64,000 nucleotides of DNA from positions 62,001-126,000 of the forward strand of contig JANQPB010000018.1 of NCBI GenBank assembly GCA_028285495.1, given 5' to 3'. Made by a program: the position numbers and the translations under genes. Source of the DNA: Acidimicrobiales bacterium. Its GTDB lineage: Bacteria; Actinomycetota; Acidimicrobiia; Acidimicrobiales; SZUA-35. Shown here one piece after another: positions 34,690-42,998 of the stretch (positions are counted from its first letter, which is position 1; each line of letters begins with the position of its first letter). Under the pieces are notes generated by a model, which did no database searches, was not told the DNA's origin, and saw nothing but the letters and a program-made list of their open reading frames with translations.

Positions 34690-35373
34690 ATGGACCAACC
34701 ACGGACGTATCTCGTGCGAGTCTGGTTGCCCGACCGCCCCGGAGCTCTGGCTGCCGTCGCCGCCCGGATCGGTGCACTCAAGGGTGACGTGCTCGGACTG
34801 GAAATCGTCGAGCGGCGAAATGGGCTCGCCATCGACGAGCTCGTGGTGTCCATTCCGGACGGCGTGCCCGTCGACCTGATCGCCAACGAGGTCGGTCAGG
34901 TCGACGACGCCGAGGTCGAGGACATCCGCCCGCTGGCGGACTCGACCTACGACCCCCAGCTCGACGCCCTCGAGGCGGCCGCCATCATCCTCGGGGCCGG
35001 TAGCCGCGAGGAGCTGGCCCAGACGCTGTGCGAGCACGTCGGCCGGACCGTGCGGGCCAACTGGGCCTGCGTGCTCGAGTCGAGCGGTGGGGTGCTCGGC
35101 TCGTGGGGCGACCGCCCGAACGACCGCTGGCTCGACTCGTTCGTCTCCGGCAGCCCGCCGTGTGACACGTCGGCCCGGATGCCCGAGATGGACACGGTGT
35201 GGCTGCCCCTCCCGGTGGCATCGGCCGCCCTGATCGTCGGCCGCGACACCGCCATCCGGGCCCGCGAGCGCCACCGCATCGCCGCCCTGGCCCGGATCGC
35301 CGACGCCTGGTTTCGCCGTCTGAAGGAGTCGTCCAACTACCGAGCCTGGATGTTCCACCCGAGTCGCCCCTGA
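34690..35373 (+). CDS. ACT-domain protein with GAF-like C-terminal region
   Basis: A 227-residue cytosolic protein. Residues 5-75 form an ACT domain (YLVRVWLPDRPGALAAVAARIGALKGDVLGLEIVER, with the Gly of the ligand-binding turn in DRPGAL). Residues about 95-220 look like a reduced GAF fold (REELAQTLCEHVGRTVRANWACVLESSGGVLGSWG ... PLPVASAALIVGRD). It probably binds an amino acid or other small metabolite. The gene stands alone, between the tRNA and a strong terminator. Function unknown. Confidence 0.75.
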   Translation: MDQPRTYLVRVWLPDRPGALAAVAARIGALKGDVLGLEIVERRNGLAIDELVVSIPDGVPVDLIANEVGQVDDAEVEDIRPLADSTYDPQLDALEAAAIILGAGSREELAQTLCEHVGRTVRANWACVLESSGGVLGSWGDRPNDRWLDSFVSGSPPCDTSARMPEMDTVWLPLPVASAALIVGRDTAIRARERHRIAALARIADAWFRRLKESSNYRAWMFHPSRP

Positions 35374-35399
35374 GGTCTCCCCTTCCTCGTGGGCTCCGG

Positions 35400-35442
35400 A
35401 CCCGCCCGCCGGCTCGGCCTGCCGGCGGGCGGGTGTCTTTTT
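35400..35442 (+). terminator. Strong intrinsic terminator after ACT-domain gene
   Basis: A perfect 14-bp GC-rich stem (35400-35413 with 35421-35434) around loop TCGGCCT, followed by GTCTTTTT. It is the clearest Rho-independent terminator in the window and isolates the ACT-domain gene from the amidohydrolase gene. Confidence 0.9.
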
Positions 35443-35461
35443 CGGCCACCGTCGGCACGGC

Positions 35462-35467
35462 TAGGTT
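35462..35467 (+). promoter_or_regulatory. -10 box of amidohydrolase gene (leaderless type)
   Basis: TAGGTT, seven bases before the ATG at 35475. The box lies only 20 bases after the upstream terminator. Confidence 0.5.
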
Positions 35468-35474
35468 GAGTCGG

Positions 35475-36470
35475 ATGATGGATCGAGACTGGCTGGCCGG
35501 AACCGTCGAGGAGGCGATCGAGCCGGACATCGAGATCGTCGACCCGCACCACCACCTGTGGGACACGGTCACCCGGTACGGCCGCTACGAGCTCGACGAT
35601 CTGCGGATCGACGCCGGGGCCGGGCACCGGGTGGTCGAGACGGTCTTCATCGACTGCGGGGCCAACTATCGCGACGACGGACCGGCCGAGCTGCGTCCCG
35701 TCGGCGAGACCGAGTACGTGGCCGGGCGGGCCGACGAGAGCGACCGGACCGAGGGGGTCCGCATCGCCGCCATCGTCAGTCACGCCGACCTCTCGCTCGG
35801 GCAGGCCGTCGGGGAGGTCCTCGACGCCCACGTGGCCGCCGCCGGCGGCCGGTTCCGGGGCATTCGCCACTCGGGTGCCCGGGCCGACGACCCGACCGTG
35901 CCGCCGTCCCGAACCGAGCCGCCGGCCGGCCTCTACCGCCAGGCCGACTTCGTGGCCGGGGCCAGGGCCCTGGCGGCTCGTGGGCTCAGCTTCGAGGCCT
36001 GGCAGTACCACCACCAGCTCGACGACGTGGCCAGCCTGGCCCGATCGGTTCCCGAGCTGACGATCATCGTCAACCACCTCGGCGGCCCGCTCGGCGTCGG
36101 TCGCTACGCCGGCCGCTTGGACGAGGTCCACGCCGAGCTCCGGGCCGGGCTGGAGCCGCTCGTCGCCCTCGACAACGTGGTGATGAAGGTCGGCGGCATC
36201 GGGATGACCCGCTTCGGCACCGGCTGGGAGGAGCGGGACCGGCCGCCGACGTCCGACGAGGTGCTCGAGGTCTGGGGCGACCTGCTGCGGTGGACGATCG
36301 ACCGCTTCGGCCCCGACCGGTGCCTGTTCGAGTCGAACTTCCCGGTCGACGGCGAGACCCTCAGCTACGTCGTGCTGTGGAACGCGTTCAAGAAGGTGTC
36401 GGCCGGCTACGCGCCGGCGGAGCGGGCCGCCCTGTTCGCCGGCACCGCCAGACGGGTCTACCGGTTGTAG
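35475..36470 (+). CDS. Amidohydrolase family 2 protein
   Basis: A 331-residue metal-dependent hydrolase of the amidohydrolase 2 group. DPHHHLWD near residue 23 is the metal-binding His-x-His; FRGIRHSGA and SFEAWQYHHQL hold strand-end residues, IIVNHLGGP the next His, and CLFESNFPVDGETLSY the final Asp-region block. The family includes lactonases and decarboxylases (4-sulfomuconolactone hydrolase, ACMSD-like). The neighbourhood of enoyl-CoA hydratase and monooxygenase genes suggests catabolism of a cyclic compound; the substrate is unknown. ATG at 35478 is equally possible. Confidence 0.86.
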   Translation: MMDRDWLAGTVEEAIEPDIEIVDPHHHLWDTVTRYGRYELDDLRIDAGAGHRVVETVFIDCGANYRDDGPAELRPVGETEYVAGRADESDRTEGVRIAAIVSHADLSLGQAVGEVLDAHVAAAGGRFRGIRHSGARADDPTVPPSRTEPPAGLYRQADFVAGARALAARGLSFEAWQYHHQLDDVASLARSVPELTIIVNHLGGPLGVGRYAGRLDEVHAELRAGLEPLVALDNVVMKVGGIGMTRFGTGWEERDRPPTSDEVLEVWGDLLRWTIDRFGPDRCLFESNFPVDGETLSYVVLWNAFKKVSAGYAPAERAALFAGTARRVYRL

Positions 36471-36488
36471 CCCCGACGAGTGGCCCGC

Positions 36489-37343
36489 TCAGCCGCCGCT
36501 CGGTGGCAGGTCGGCGTTGAACTGGGCCGGTCGCTTCTCGGCGAAGGCCCGCACGCCCTCCCTGGCGTCGGGCAGGTGGTCGGTCACCGCCGTTCGGGCC
36601 GCGATGTCCTCCAGTGCGTGGGCCCAGGTCTGCTCGGCCGCCAGGTAGACCGAGCGCTTCAGCATCCGCATGGCCAGCTGCGGCCCGTCGGCCAGCTCCC
36701 TGGCCAGGTCGAGCGCGGCGTCGAGCACTGCGTCGTCGTCGACCACCTCGGTGACCAGCCCGAGGCGCTCGGCCTCCTCGGCGTCGACGATCCGCCGGCG
36801 CAGCAGGAAGTCGAGGGCGCCGGCCAGGCCGAGGTGCTGCACGAGGAGATGATGCCCGCCCTCGTCCGGCAGCAGCCCGAACCGGAGGGTGGCGCTGCCG
36901 AGGCGGGCCGAGCGGGCCGCAACCCGGAAGTCGCACGACAGGGCGAACGACAGCCCGGTCTGGATGGCGTAGCCGTTGACGGCGGCGATGGTGACCTTGT
37001 CGAGGTCTCGGACCGCGGTGTTGACCGCCTGGCTGATCACCCGGAGCCCGTTGTAGGTGCCGGTGGGGGAGTGGTGGCCCCCGAACAGCGGGGGGAGCGA
37101 CCCGTCGGCCCGCTCCGGGGCCGAGCCGGTCAGGTCGTCGCCGGCCCAGAACGCCGAGCCGTCGCCGGTGAACACGAGCACCCGGATCCCGTCGTCCATC
37201 TGGGCCTGGGCCAGCAGCTCGACCAGGTCCCGCTTCATGGCCCCGGTCGAGGCGTTGAGCCGGCCCGGATTGTCGAACGTGACGAGCAGGATCCCGGGGT
37301 CGTGGATCTCGGCGCGCAGGCCGGTCAGGGTCGTTGGTTCCAT
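36489..37343 (-). CDS. Enoyl-CoA hydratase/isomerase family protein
   Basis: A 284-residue crotonase-fold protein. The oxyanion-hole motif is FWAGDDLTG (usual form FCAGADL), and the second block is KVTIAAVNGYAIQTGLSFALSCDFRVAARSARLGSATLRFGLLPDEGG, where the Glu of PDEGG matches the second catalytic glutamate. The first glutamate position is Gln/His-like, so isomerase or hydrolase activity is possible in place of hydration. Extra residues (ERADGSLPPLFGGHHSPTG) lengthen the loop after the oxyanion motif. TAGACC six bases before the ATG nearly matches the local -10 box. Convergent with the amidohydrolase gene. Confidence 0.87.
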   Translation of the reverse strand: MEPTTLTGLRAEIHDPGILLVTFDNPGRLNASTGAMKRDLVELLAQAQMDDGIRVLVFTGDGSAFWAGDDLTGSAPERADGSLPPLFGGHHSPTGTYNGLRVISQAVNTAVRDLDKVTIAAVNGYAIQTGLSFALSCDFRVAARSARLGSATLRFGLLPDEGGHHLLVQHLGLAGALDFLLRRRIVDAEEAERLGLVTEVVDDDAVLDAALDLARELADGPQLAMRMLKRSVYLAAEQTWAHALEDIAARTAVTDHLPDAREGVRAFAEKRPAQFNADLPPSGG

Positions 37344-37403
37344 GGCCCCGGTCTACCCCAGCGTCCCCTGCCCCGCACTTTGGTGGGCTGCGGCGCCCAC
37401 TCC

Positions 37404-37409
37404 TAAGGT
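37404..37409 (+). promoter_or_regulatory. -10 box of luciferase-like monooxygenase gene (leaderless type)
   Basis: TAAGGT, six bases before the ATG at 37416. Confidence 0.5.
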
Positions 37410-37415
37410 CGGGGG

Positions 37416-38693
37416 ATGGCCCCTCTGCACTTCGGCGCATTCCTCGCTCCCCACCACCTGCCCGGTGAGAGCCCGACCCTCCAGCTCCAGCGCGACCTCG
37501 ATCTGGTCACCCAGCTGGACCGGCTCGGCTTCGACGAGTTCTGGTGCGGCGAGCACCACTCGACCGGGTGGGAGACGATCGCCTCGCCCGAGATGTTCCT
37601 CGCCGGTGCGGCGATGCGCACGGGGCGGATCAAGCTCGGCACCGGCGTGGTGTCGCTGCCGTACCACCACCCGTTCAACGTGGCCCAGCGGATCGTCCAG
37701 CTCGACCACATGAGCCAGGGTCGGGCCCTGCTCGGCACCGGGCCGGGCGCCCTGCCGTCCGATGCCCACACCTTCGGTATCGACCCGGTGGTGCTGCGCG
37801 ACCGCCAGGACGAGGCGATCGGCGTGCTCAAGCGGCTCCTGGCCGGCGAGGACCGGTTCAGCTACGAGTGTGAGTGGTTCACCCTCAACGACGCCAAGCT
37901 CCAGATCCTGCCGCTGCAGCCGGTCATCCCGATGGCGACCGCCTCGATGATCAGCCCCTCGGGGATGACCCTGGCCGGCAAGTACGGCGACGGCTGCCTC
38001 TCGATCGGGTCGATGTCGGACGAGGGACTGGCCTCGCTGCCCCTGCAGTGGAGCTTCGCCGAGGAGGCGGCGGCCGAGCACGGTCAGGTCGTCGACCGGG
38101 CCAACTGGCGGGTGATGTTCAACTGGCACATCGCCGAGACCAGGGAGAAGGCGTACGAGGAGGTCGAGTGGGGCCTGGTGCGGTGGCACAACGAGTACAA
38201 CGTCGGCACCCTGCAACGGCCCGGGCTCGAGCCGTTCGAGAACACCGAGGCCGCCATCCAGGCCCTCGCCCTGGCCCCCGGATCGGCGTCGGTCATCGGC
38301 ACCCCGGACGACCTCATCGACCGCGTGCTGGAGATGCAGAAGGTGACCGGCGGGTTCGGCGTCGCCATCGGCTTCGTCAACGACTGGGCCACGCCGGCCA
38401 ACGTGGCCAAGAGCTGGGACCTGGTCGCCCGCTACGTGATCCCCGAGGTCAACGGCCAGCTGGCCCCCATGCGGGAGTCGAACGAGTTCGTGAAGTCGAA
38501 CCGGCAGTACTTCGAGCGGGCCCAGAAGGCGATCCTCAACAAGATCAACGAGCACGAGCGGGCGGCCGAGACCTTCCGGACCGAGGGGGTGGGCGGCGGC
38601 CGGTCCCCGGTCGCCGCCCACTCGGGCCCATCCGACGAGGACGCCATCACCGACGAGGCTGCGGCCGAGGAGACCTCGGGCGTCGCCGACTGA
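37416..38693 (+). CDS. LLM-class flavin-dependent monooxygenase (limonene monooxygenase-like)
   Basis: A 425-residue bacterial-luciferase-fold oxidoreductase. Landmarks are GFDEFWCGEHHSTGWETIASPEMFLAGAA, IKLGTGVVSLPYHHPFNVAQRIVQLDHMSQGR and GTGPGALPSDA, the pattern of the limonene 1,2-monooxygenase/alkanal monooxygenase subgroup. C-terminal SVIGTPDDLIDRVLEMQKVTGGFG is also typical. It would use reduced FMN or F420. The last ~45 residues are an acidic disordered tail. With the amidohydrolase and enoyl-CoA hydratase beside it, it may act in terpenoid or cyclic-ketone degradation; that is inference. Confidence 0.88.
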   Translation: MAPLHFGAFLAPHHLPGESPTLQLQRDLDLVTQLDRLGFDEFWCGEHHSTGWETIASPEMFLAGAAMRTGRIKLGTGVVSLPYHHPFNVAQRIVQLDHMSQGRALLGTGPGALPSDAHTFGIDPVVLRDRQDEAIGVLKRLLAGEDRFSYECEWFTLNDAKLQILPLQPVIPMATASMISPSGMTLAGKYGDGCLSIGSMSDEGLASLPLQWSFAEEAAAEHGQVVDRANWRVMFNWHIAETREKAYEEVEWGLVRWHNEYNVGTLQRPGLEPFENTEAAIQALALAPGSASVIGTPDDLIDRVLEMQKVTGGFGVAIGFVNDWATPANVAKSWDLVARYVIPEVNGQLAPMRESNEFVKSNRQYFERAQKAILNKINEHERAAETFRTEGVGGGRSPVAAHSGPSDEDAITDEAAAEETSGVAD

Positions 38694-38721
38694 GGGCGGC
38701 GCCGGCTGAGGCGGCGACCGA

Positions 38722-38742
38722 GGGCGGACGGCCGGTCCGCCC
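38722..38742. terminator. Hairpin between convergent genes
   Basis: An 8-bp stem GGGCGGAC/GTCCGCCC around loop GGCCG, between the convergent monooxygenase and DinB-type genes. No T-run; could act in both directions. Confidence 0.4.
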
Positions 38743-38843
38743 CTCGACCACCGGTCCTGTCGGCGAGGATGCCCGTTTCCGAGCAGGTCCGCCGCCAGAA
38801 CGGCCGTCGGCGGCCGGGTCGACGGCGCCAGGGCCGATGCGGC

Positions 38844-39428
38844 TCACCCGGAACCGGACGCCACCCTGGCCGCAGCCTCGACCCTGGCGACGTAGGCGGC
38901 CCAGTCGATCTCGTCTGCGGTCGGGAGGCTCGGGTCGCCGGCGAACCGGCCGGCCTCGCCGTCGATCAGCTCGCGGACGATGTCGAGGTGCCCGGCGTGA
39001 CGGGCCGTCTCGACCGTCAGGTGGATGAGAACCTGGCGCAGCGTCGGGTGACGCCGCTCGGTCGGCCACCAGGGGACGGTCCCGGTCTCGTCGAGACCGG
39101 TGGTCTCGATCGTGTCGACGGCATGGGCCCACGATCGGTCGTGGAACCCGCGGACCCAGGCGCTCGACTCGTCCGCGGCGGCGAACAGGTCCTCGTTGAT
39201 GTCGGCCTCCGGCCCGAGCCAGGGCATCGGCTCGGGCCACGGCCGCCCGAAGACGTCGCCGAGGTAGCCGGCCTGGACGCTGGCGAGGTGCTTCACGACC
39301 CCGAGCAGGTTCGTCCCGGTCGGCGTCAGCGGTCGGCGGAGGTCGTACTCGCCCAGCCCGTCGAGCTTGCCGACCACCGCCTCGTTCAGGCGCTCGAGCG
39401 CCTCGACCAGCAGGGCCTTCTCGTCCAC
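38844..39428 (-). CDS. DinB-family protein (DUF664-type)
   Basis: A 194-residue four-helix-bundle protein of the DinB/YfiT superfamily. The family metal-binding pattern is visible: His in GVVKHLASVQAGYL (about 46), and HLTVETARHAGHLDIVRELIDG carrying the paired histidines. Characterised relatives include mycothiol-dependent maleylpyruvate isomerase and bacillithiol transferases, so a low-molecular-weight-thiol-dependent transferase is plausible. A TTG nine bases upstream is an alternative start, but TACGTT (39436-39441) is seven bases before the GTG at 39428, which I prefer. Confidence 0.85.
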   Translation of the reverse strand: MDEKALLVEALERLNEAVVGKLDGLGEYDLRRPLTPTGTNLLGVVKHLASVQAGYLGDVFGRPWPEPMPWLGPEADINEDLFAAADESSAWVRGFHDRSWAHAVDTIETTGLDETGTVPWWPTERRHPTLRQVLIHLTVETARHAGHLDIVRELIDGEAGRFAGDPSLPTADEIDWAAYVARVEAAARVASGSG

Positions 39429-39435
39429 GTCCGCC

Positions 39436-39441
39436 AACGTA
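39436..39441 (-). promoter_or_regulatory. -10 box of DinB-family gene (leaderless type)
   Basis: TACGTT on the minus strand, seven bases before the GTG at 39428; it selects this start over the upstream TTG. Confidence 0.45.
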
Positions 39442-39507
39442 GTCCCGCCCCGACCGCTGCGGGCGCTCGACGGGTGGTCCGCCCATCCGAAACCCCGGGG
39501 TTGGCAC

Positions 39508-39513
39508 TACCGT
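39508..39513 (+). promoter_or_regulatory. -10 box of the exopolysaccharide operon
   Basis: TACCGT, nine bases before the ATG at 39523, the first gene of a long co-oriented run. No ribosome binding site intervenes (the spacer is TGGCCCCCC). Confidence 0.4.
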
Positions 39514-39522
39514 TGGCCCCCC

Positions 39523-41652
39523 ATGGACGCCACGTGGTACCTCAAGCGGCTGGCCTCGATGAGCCCGACCGAGGTCGTGCACCGGACCGAGGACGCCGCC
39601 CGCCGGCGGCTGTGGCGATCCCGCCCGCCCGCCCCGCCGACCGTCCGGGACCGACCGACCGTCGTCGTCAACCCGATCGATCCCGGCCCGATGGTGGCGC
39701 CGCAGGCCAGGGACCGGTTGCTGGTCGCCGCCGACGAGCTGCTGGCCGGACGGTGGAGCCAGTTCGGCCGCCTGCGGACCGACATGACCGCCGACCTCGA
39801 CTACTTCGCCGACGCCGTCAACGGGGTCAGGGCACCGGACGACGCCTTCAGCCTGACGATCGACCATCGCGACGAGGCTGCGGTCGGCAACATCAAGTCC
39901 GTCTGGGAGCCGGCCCGCCACCAGCACCTCACGGTGCTCGCGGCCGCCTACGCCCTGTCCGGCGACGATCGTTACCCCGAGCGCATCGAGGCCGAGCTGC
40001 AGCACTACTGGCGAACCAACCCGTTCCTGTCCGGGATCCACTGGACCAGCGGCATCGAGCTCGGCATCCGACTGATCTCGTGGACGTGGATCCGGCGGCT
40101 GCTCGACGGCTGGTCCGGGGCGCCGGCCCTGTTCGAGGACAACCCGAGCTTCGTCGACCAGCTCGGCCGTCACCACCAGTGGCTCGCCTCGCTGGGGAGT
40201 CACGGCAGCTCGGCCAACAACCACGTCATCGCCGAGGCGGCCGGCCAGTTCGTGGCCAGCTCCACCTTCCCGCTGTTCCGGGAGAGCGGGGCCTGGCAGG
40301 CCGAGGCGGCCGACGAGCTCGCCCGTGAGCTGGCCGCCCAGACCTTCCCCGAGGGGCTCAACCGGGAGCTGGCCTCCGACTACCACGGTTTCGTGCTCGA
40401 GCTCGGCCTGGTGGCGCTGGTCGAAGCCGTGCTGCTCGACCACCCGGTCCGCCAGTCGCTGCTCGACCCGATCGGCCGCGCCTTCGACGCCCTGCACGCC
40501 GTGGTCGACGTCGCCGGCCAGCCCCACCGCCAGGGTGACAGCGACGACGCCAACGGCTGGCTGGTCGACCCCGTGACCTACCACCGCTGGGGGTCGCTGC
40601 TGGCGACGGCGGCGCTGGTCGTCGAGCCGGCTCCGTGGTGGCACCGGCCGGCCGAGTCGGCTCCGGATGCGCCCGCCCTCGCCCCCGCCCCGGCCCGCAC
40701 CGCCCCCGCACCCGCCGCCGCAGACGTGCGGACCGGGATCGTCGCCGCCTGCCTGGCCGGACGCCACGAGCCGACCAGGCCGAACGGCCGGCCCCTGACC
40801 CGTCCGGCGCTGTTCCCCAACGCCGGGCTGAGCCTGCTCCGGGCCCCCGGCGACGCCGACGCCGACCTCGACGAGCTGTGGTGCGTGTTCGATCACGGCC
40901 CCCACGGCTACCTGTCGACCGCCGCTCACGCCCACGCCGACGCCCTTGCGGTCGAGATCCGCAGCGGTGGGGTCGAGGTCGTCGCCGACCCGGGCACGTA
41001 CTGCTACCACGGCGAGCGGGCCTGGCGGGACCACTTCCGGTCGACGGCCGCCCACGCCACCATCGCCGTCGACGACCGGGACCAGTCCGACATCGCCGGC
41101 CCGTTCCTCTGGACCCGGAAGGCCGAGGCGACGCTGGAGGAGCACCAGGGTCTGACCGCTCTCGGTCCGGACTCGCCACCGGTCGCAGTCAGCGCCGCCA
41201 GCCACGACGGCTACGAGCCGCTCGGCCTGACCCACCACCGCCGGGTCACCCTCCGCCGCCACGATCGGTCCGTCACCCTCGTCGATCGTCTCGAAGCCGT
41301 CGGCGACGGCCCCGGGCGGCCCCTGTCGGTGCAGCTGACCCTGCCACTCGGCCCTGGCGTCGAGATCGAGCTCGAACCCGGCGCCGGCGGGGACAGCCCC
41401 GCGCCGGCCGCCACCCTCCGATGGAAGCGGCGCGGCGGCGAGGGCGCCGGCCGTGCCTCGGTTACCCTGGACCCGGGTCTTGCGTGGGATGTCCTCTGCG
41501 GATCGGAGTCGCAACGGGCGGGATGGTCGTCCCCCCACTTCGGCACCAGGGTGCCGGCGGCTGTGATCGTCGGGCGGACGCCGGCGGCGAGGCCAGGCGC
41601 GGCATACACGACAGTCATCACGTTCCTGCCCTCCTCCCCGGAGGGCAGCTGA
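39523..41652 (+). CDS. Heparinase II/III-like polysaccharide lyase family protein
   Basis: A 709-residue protein with the alginate-lyase/heparinase II-III architecture. The N-terminal ~400 residues form an alpha/alpha toroid (HWTSGIELGIRLISWTWIRRLL; SHGSSANNHVIAEAAGQFVASSTFP). The C-terminal half is the heparinase II/III domain (HGPHGYLSTAAHAHADALAVEIRSGGVEVVADPGTYCYHG), in which HAHADALA is the conserved His block; a beta-sandwich ends it. No signal peptide is obvious, though such proteins in exopolysaccharide loci often act in polymer trimming or tailoring. An Ala/Pro insert (about 385-405) separates the domains. First gene of the locus. Confidence 0.82.
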   Translation: MDATWYLKRLASMSPTEVVHRTEDAARRRLWRSRPPAPPTVRDRPTVVVNPIDPGPMVAPQARDRLLVAADELLAGRWSQFGRLRTDMTADLDYFADAVNGVRAPDDAFSLTIDHRDEAAVGNIKSVWEPARHQHLTVLAAAYALSGDDRYPERIEAELQHYWRTNPFLSGIHWTSGIELGIRLISWTWIRRLLDGWSGAPALFEDNPSFVDQLGRHHQWLASLGSHGSSANNHVIAEAAGQFVASSTFPLFRESGAWQAEAADELARELAAQTFPEGLNRELASDYHGFVLELGLVALVEAVLLDHPVRQSLLDPIGRAFDALHAVVDVAGQPHRQGDSDDANGWLVDPVTYHRWGSLLATAALVVEPAPWWHRPAESAPDAPALAPAPARTAPAPAAADVRTGIVAACLAGRHEPTRPNGRPLTRPALFPNAGLSLLRAPGDADADLDELWCVFDHGPHGYLSTAAHAHADALAVEIRSGGVEVVADPGTYCYHGERAWRDHFRSTAAHATIAVDDRDQSDIAGPFLWTRKAEATLEEHQGLTALGPDSPPVAVSAASHDGYEPLGLTHHRRVTLRRHDRSVTLVDRLEAVGDGPGRPLSVQLTLPLGPGVEIELEPGAGGDSPAPAATLRWKRRGGEGAGRASVTLDPGLAWDVLCGSESQRAGWSSPHFGTRVPAAVIVGRTPAARPGAAYTTVITFLPSSPEGS

Positions 41653-41672
41653 TCAGAGGTTGGGCCAGTCCC

Positions 41673-42998
41673 GTGAGAATGAGCGTCCTTGGACTCGGAT
41701 ACGTCGGAACGGTCTCGGCCGTGTGCCTGGCCGAGGCCGGCCACACCGTCATCGGGGTCGACCCGAACCAGACCAAGGTCGACCTGATCAACGCCGGGAA
41801 GAGCCCGATCGTCGAGGACCGGGTGGCCGAGATGATGGCCGAGCACGTGGCCGCCGGCCGGGTGTCGGCCACCACCAGCGCAGACGAGGCCATCGCCGAG
41901 ACCGACCTCGCGATCGTCTGCGTCGGCACGCCGGGCAACGACAACGGCTCGCTCGACCTCACCCACCTCGAGCGGGCGTCGGCCAACATCGGCCACGCCC
42001 TGGCCGACCGCGACGGCTTCTTCGGCGTCGTGATCCGCTCGACCGTGCTCCCGGGGACCAGCCGCAACGTCGTGATCCCCGCCATCGAAGCCGCGTCGGG
42101 GAAGCGGAGCGGCGTCGACTTCGGGGTGGTCATGAACCCGGAGTTCCTCCGCGAGGGCTCGGCGGTCTACGACTTCAACAACCCGCCGAAGATCGTGGTC
42201 GGCGGGACCGACGACGAGGGCTCGCAGCGGACGGCCGACATGCTGCTGTCGCTGGCGCCGCCTGGCGACCACCCGGTCATCCGGACCCGGTTCGAGGTGG
42301 CGGAGATGGCGAAGTACATCGACAACACCTGGCACGCCCTCAAGGTGGCGTTCGGCAACGAGGTCGGCCGGATCTGCGAGCCGCTCGGCATCGACAGCCA
42401 CCAGGTCATGGACATCTTCTGCCAGGACACGAAGCTGAACATCTCCGACAAGTACCTCAAGCCGGGCATGGCCTTCGGCGGGTCGTGCCTGCCGAAAGAC
42501 GTCCGGGCGGTGTCGTACCACGCCCGCAGCCACGACGTCGACCTCCCGATCATCTACAACCTCACCGCATCGAACGAGTCGCACCTCGAGCGGGCGGTCA
42601 AGCTGATCCTCGACACCGGCGTGCGTGACGTCGCCATCCTCGGGCTGAGCTTCAAGGCCGGCACCGACGACCTGCGGGAGGCGCCGATGGTCGAGGTGGC
42701 GGAGCGGCTGCTCGGCAAGGGCCTCCGCCTCTCGATCTACGACCACAACGTCAGCCTCGCCTTCCTGACCGGGGCCAACGCCCGCTTCATCTCCGAGCAC
42801 CTGCCCCACCTCGGCCAGCTGCTCGACGACGACATCGACCGGGTCCTCGACGGGGCCGAGGCCGTGGTGATCGGCAACGGCAACCCCGACTTCGCCGCCG
42901 TCGTCGAGCGCCTCGACCCGTCGATCCACGTGATCGACCTCGTCCGGATCATCGACGACGGGTCCGAGCTGCCCAACTACCAGGGCCTGGGCTGGTGA
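41673..42998 (+). CDS. GDP-mannose 6-dehydrogenase-like nucleotide-sugar dehydrogenase
   Basis: Oxidises a nucleotide sugar to its uronate with two NAD+. The 441-residue sequence matches what I recall of Pseudomonas AlgD along its whole length: SVLGLGYVGTVSAVCLAEAGHTVIGVD (NAD motif), GKSPIVE, CVGTPGNDNGSLDL, MNPEFLREGSAVYDF, the catalytic Cys in FGGSCLPKDVRA (C272), LGLSFKAGTDDLREAPMVELAE-like block, and a C-terminal Trp. GDP-mannose is therefore the likelier substrate, though UDP-glucose dehydrogenases are close relatives. The product would be GDP-mannuronate for the polymer. The GTG start has no strong ribosome binding site; the stop overlaps the next gene (GTGA). Confidence 0.85.
   Translation: MRMSVLGLGYVGTVSAVCLAEAGHTVIGVDPNQTKVDLINAGKSPIVEDRVAEMMAEHVAAGRVSATTSADEAIAETDLAIVCVGTPGNDNGSLDLTHLERASANIGHALADRDGFFGVVIRSTVLPGTSRNVVIPAIEAASGKRSGVDFGVVMNPEFLREGSAVYDFNNPPKIVVGGTDDEGSQRTADMLLSLAPPGDHPVIRTRFEVAEMAKYIDNTWHALKVAFGNEVGRICEPLGIDSHQVMDIFCQDTKLNISDKYLKPGMAFGGSCLPKDVRAVSYHARSHDVDLPIIYNLTASNESHLERAVKLILDTGVRDVAILGLSFKAGTDDLREAPMVEVAERLLGKGLRLSIYDHNVSLAFLTGANARFISEHLPHLGQLLDDDIDRVLDGAEAVVIGNGNPDFAAVVERLDPSIHVIDLVRIIDDGSELPNYQGLGW

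Noticed and set aside
38647..41538. 963-codon open frame on the minus strand
   Set aside because: Antisense to the heparinase II/III-like gene; Gly/Arg/Asp-rich with no recognisable motif.
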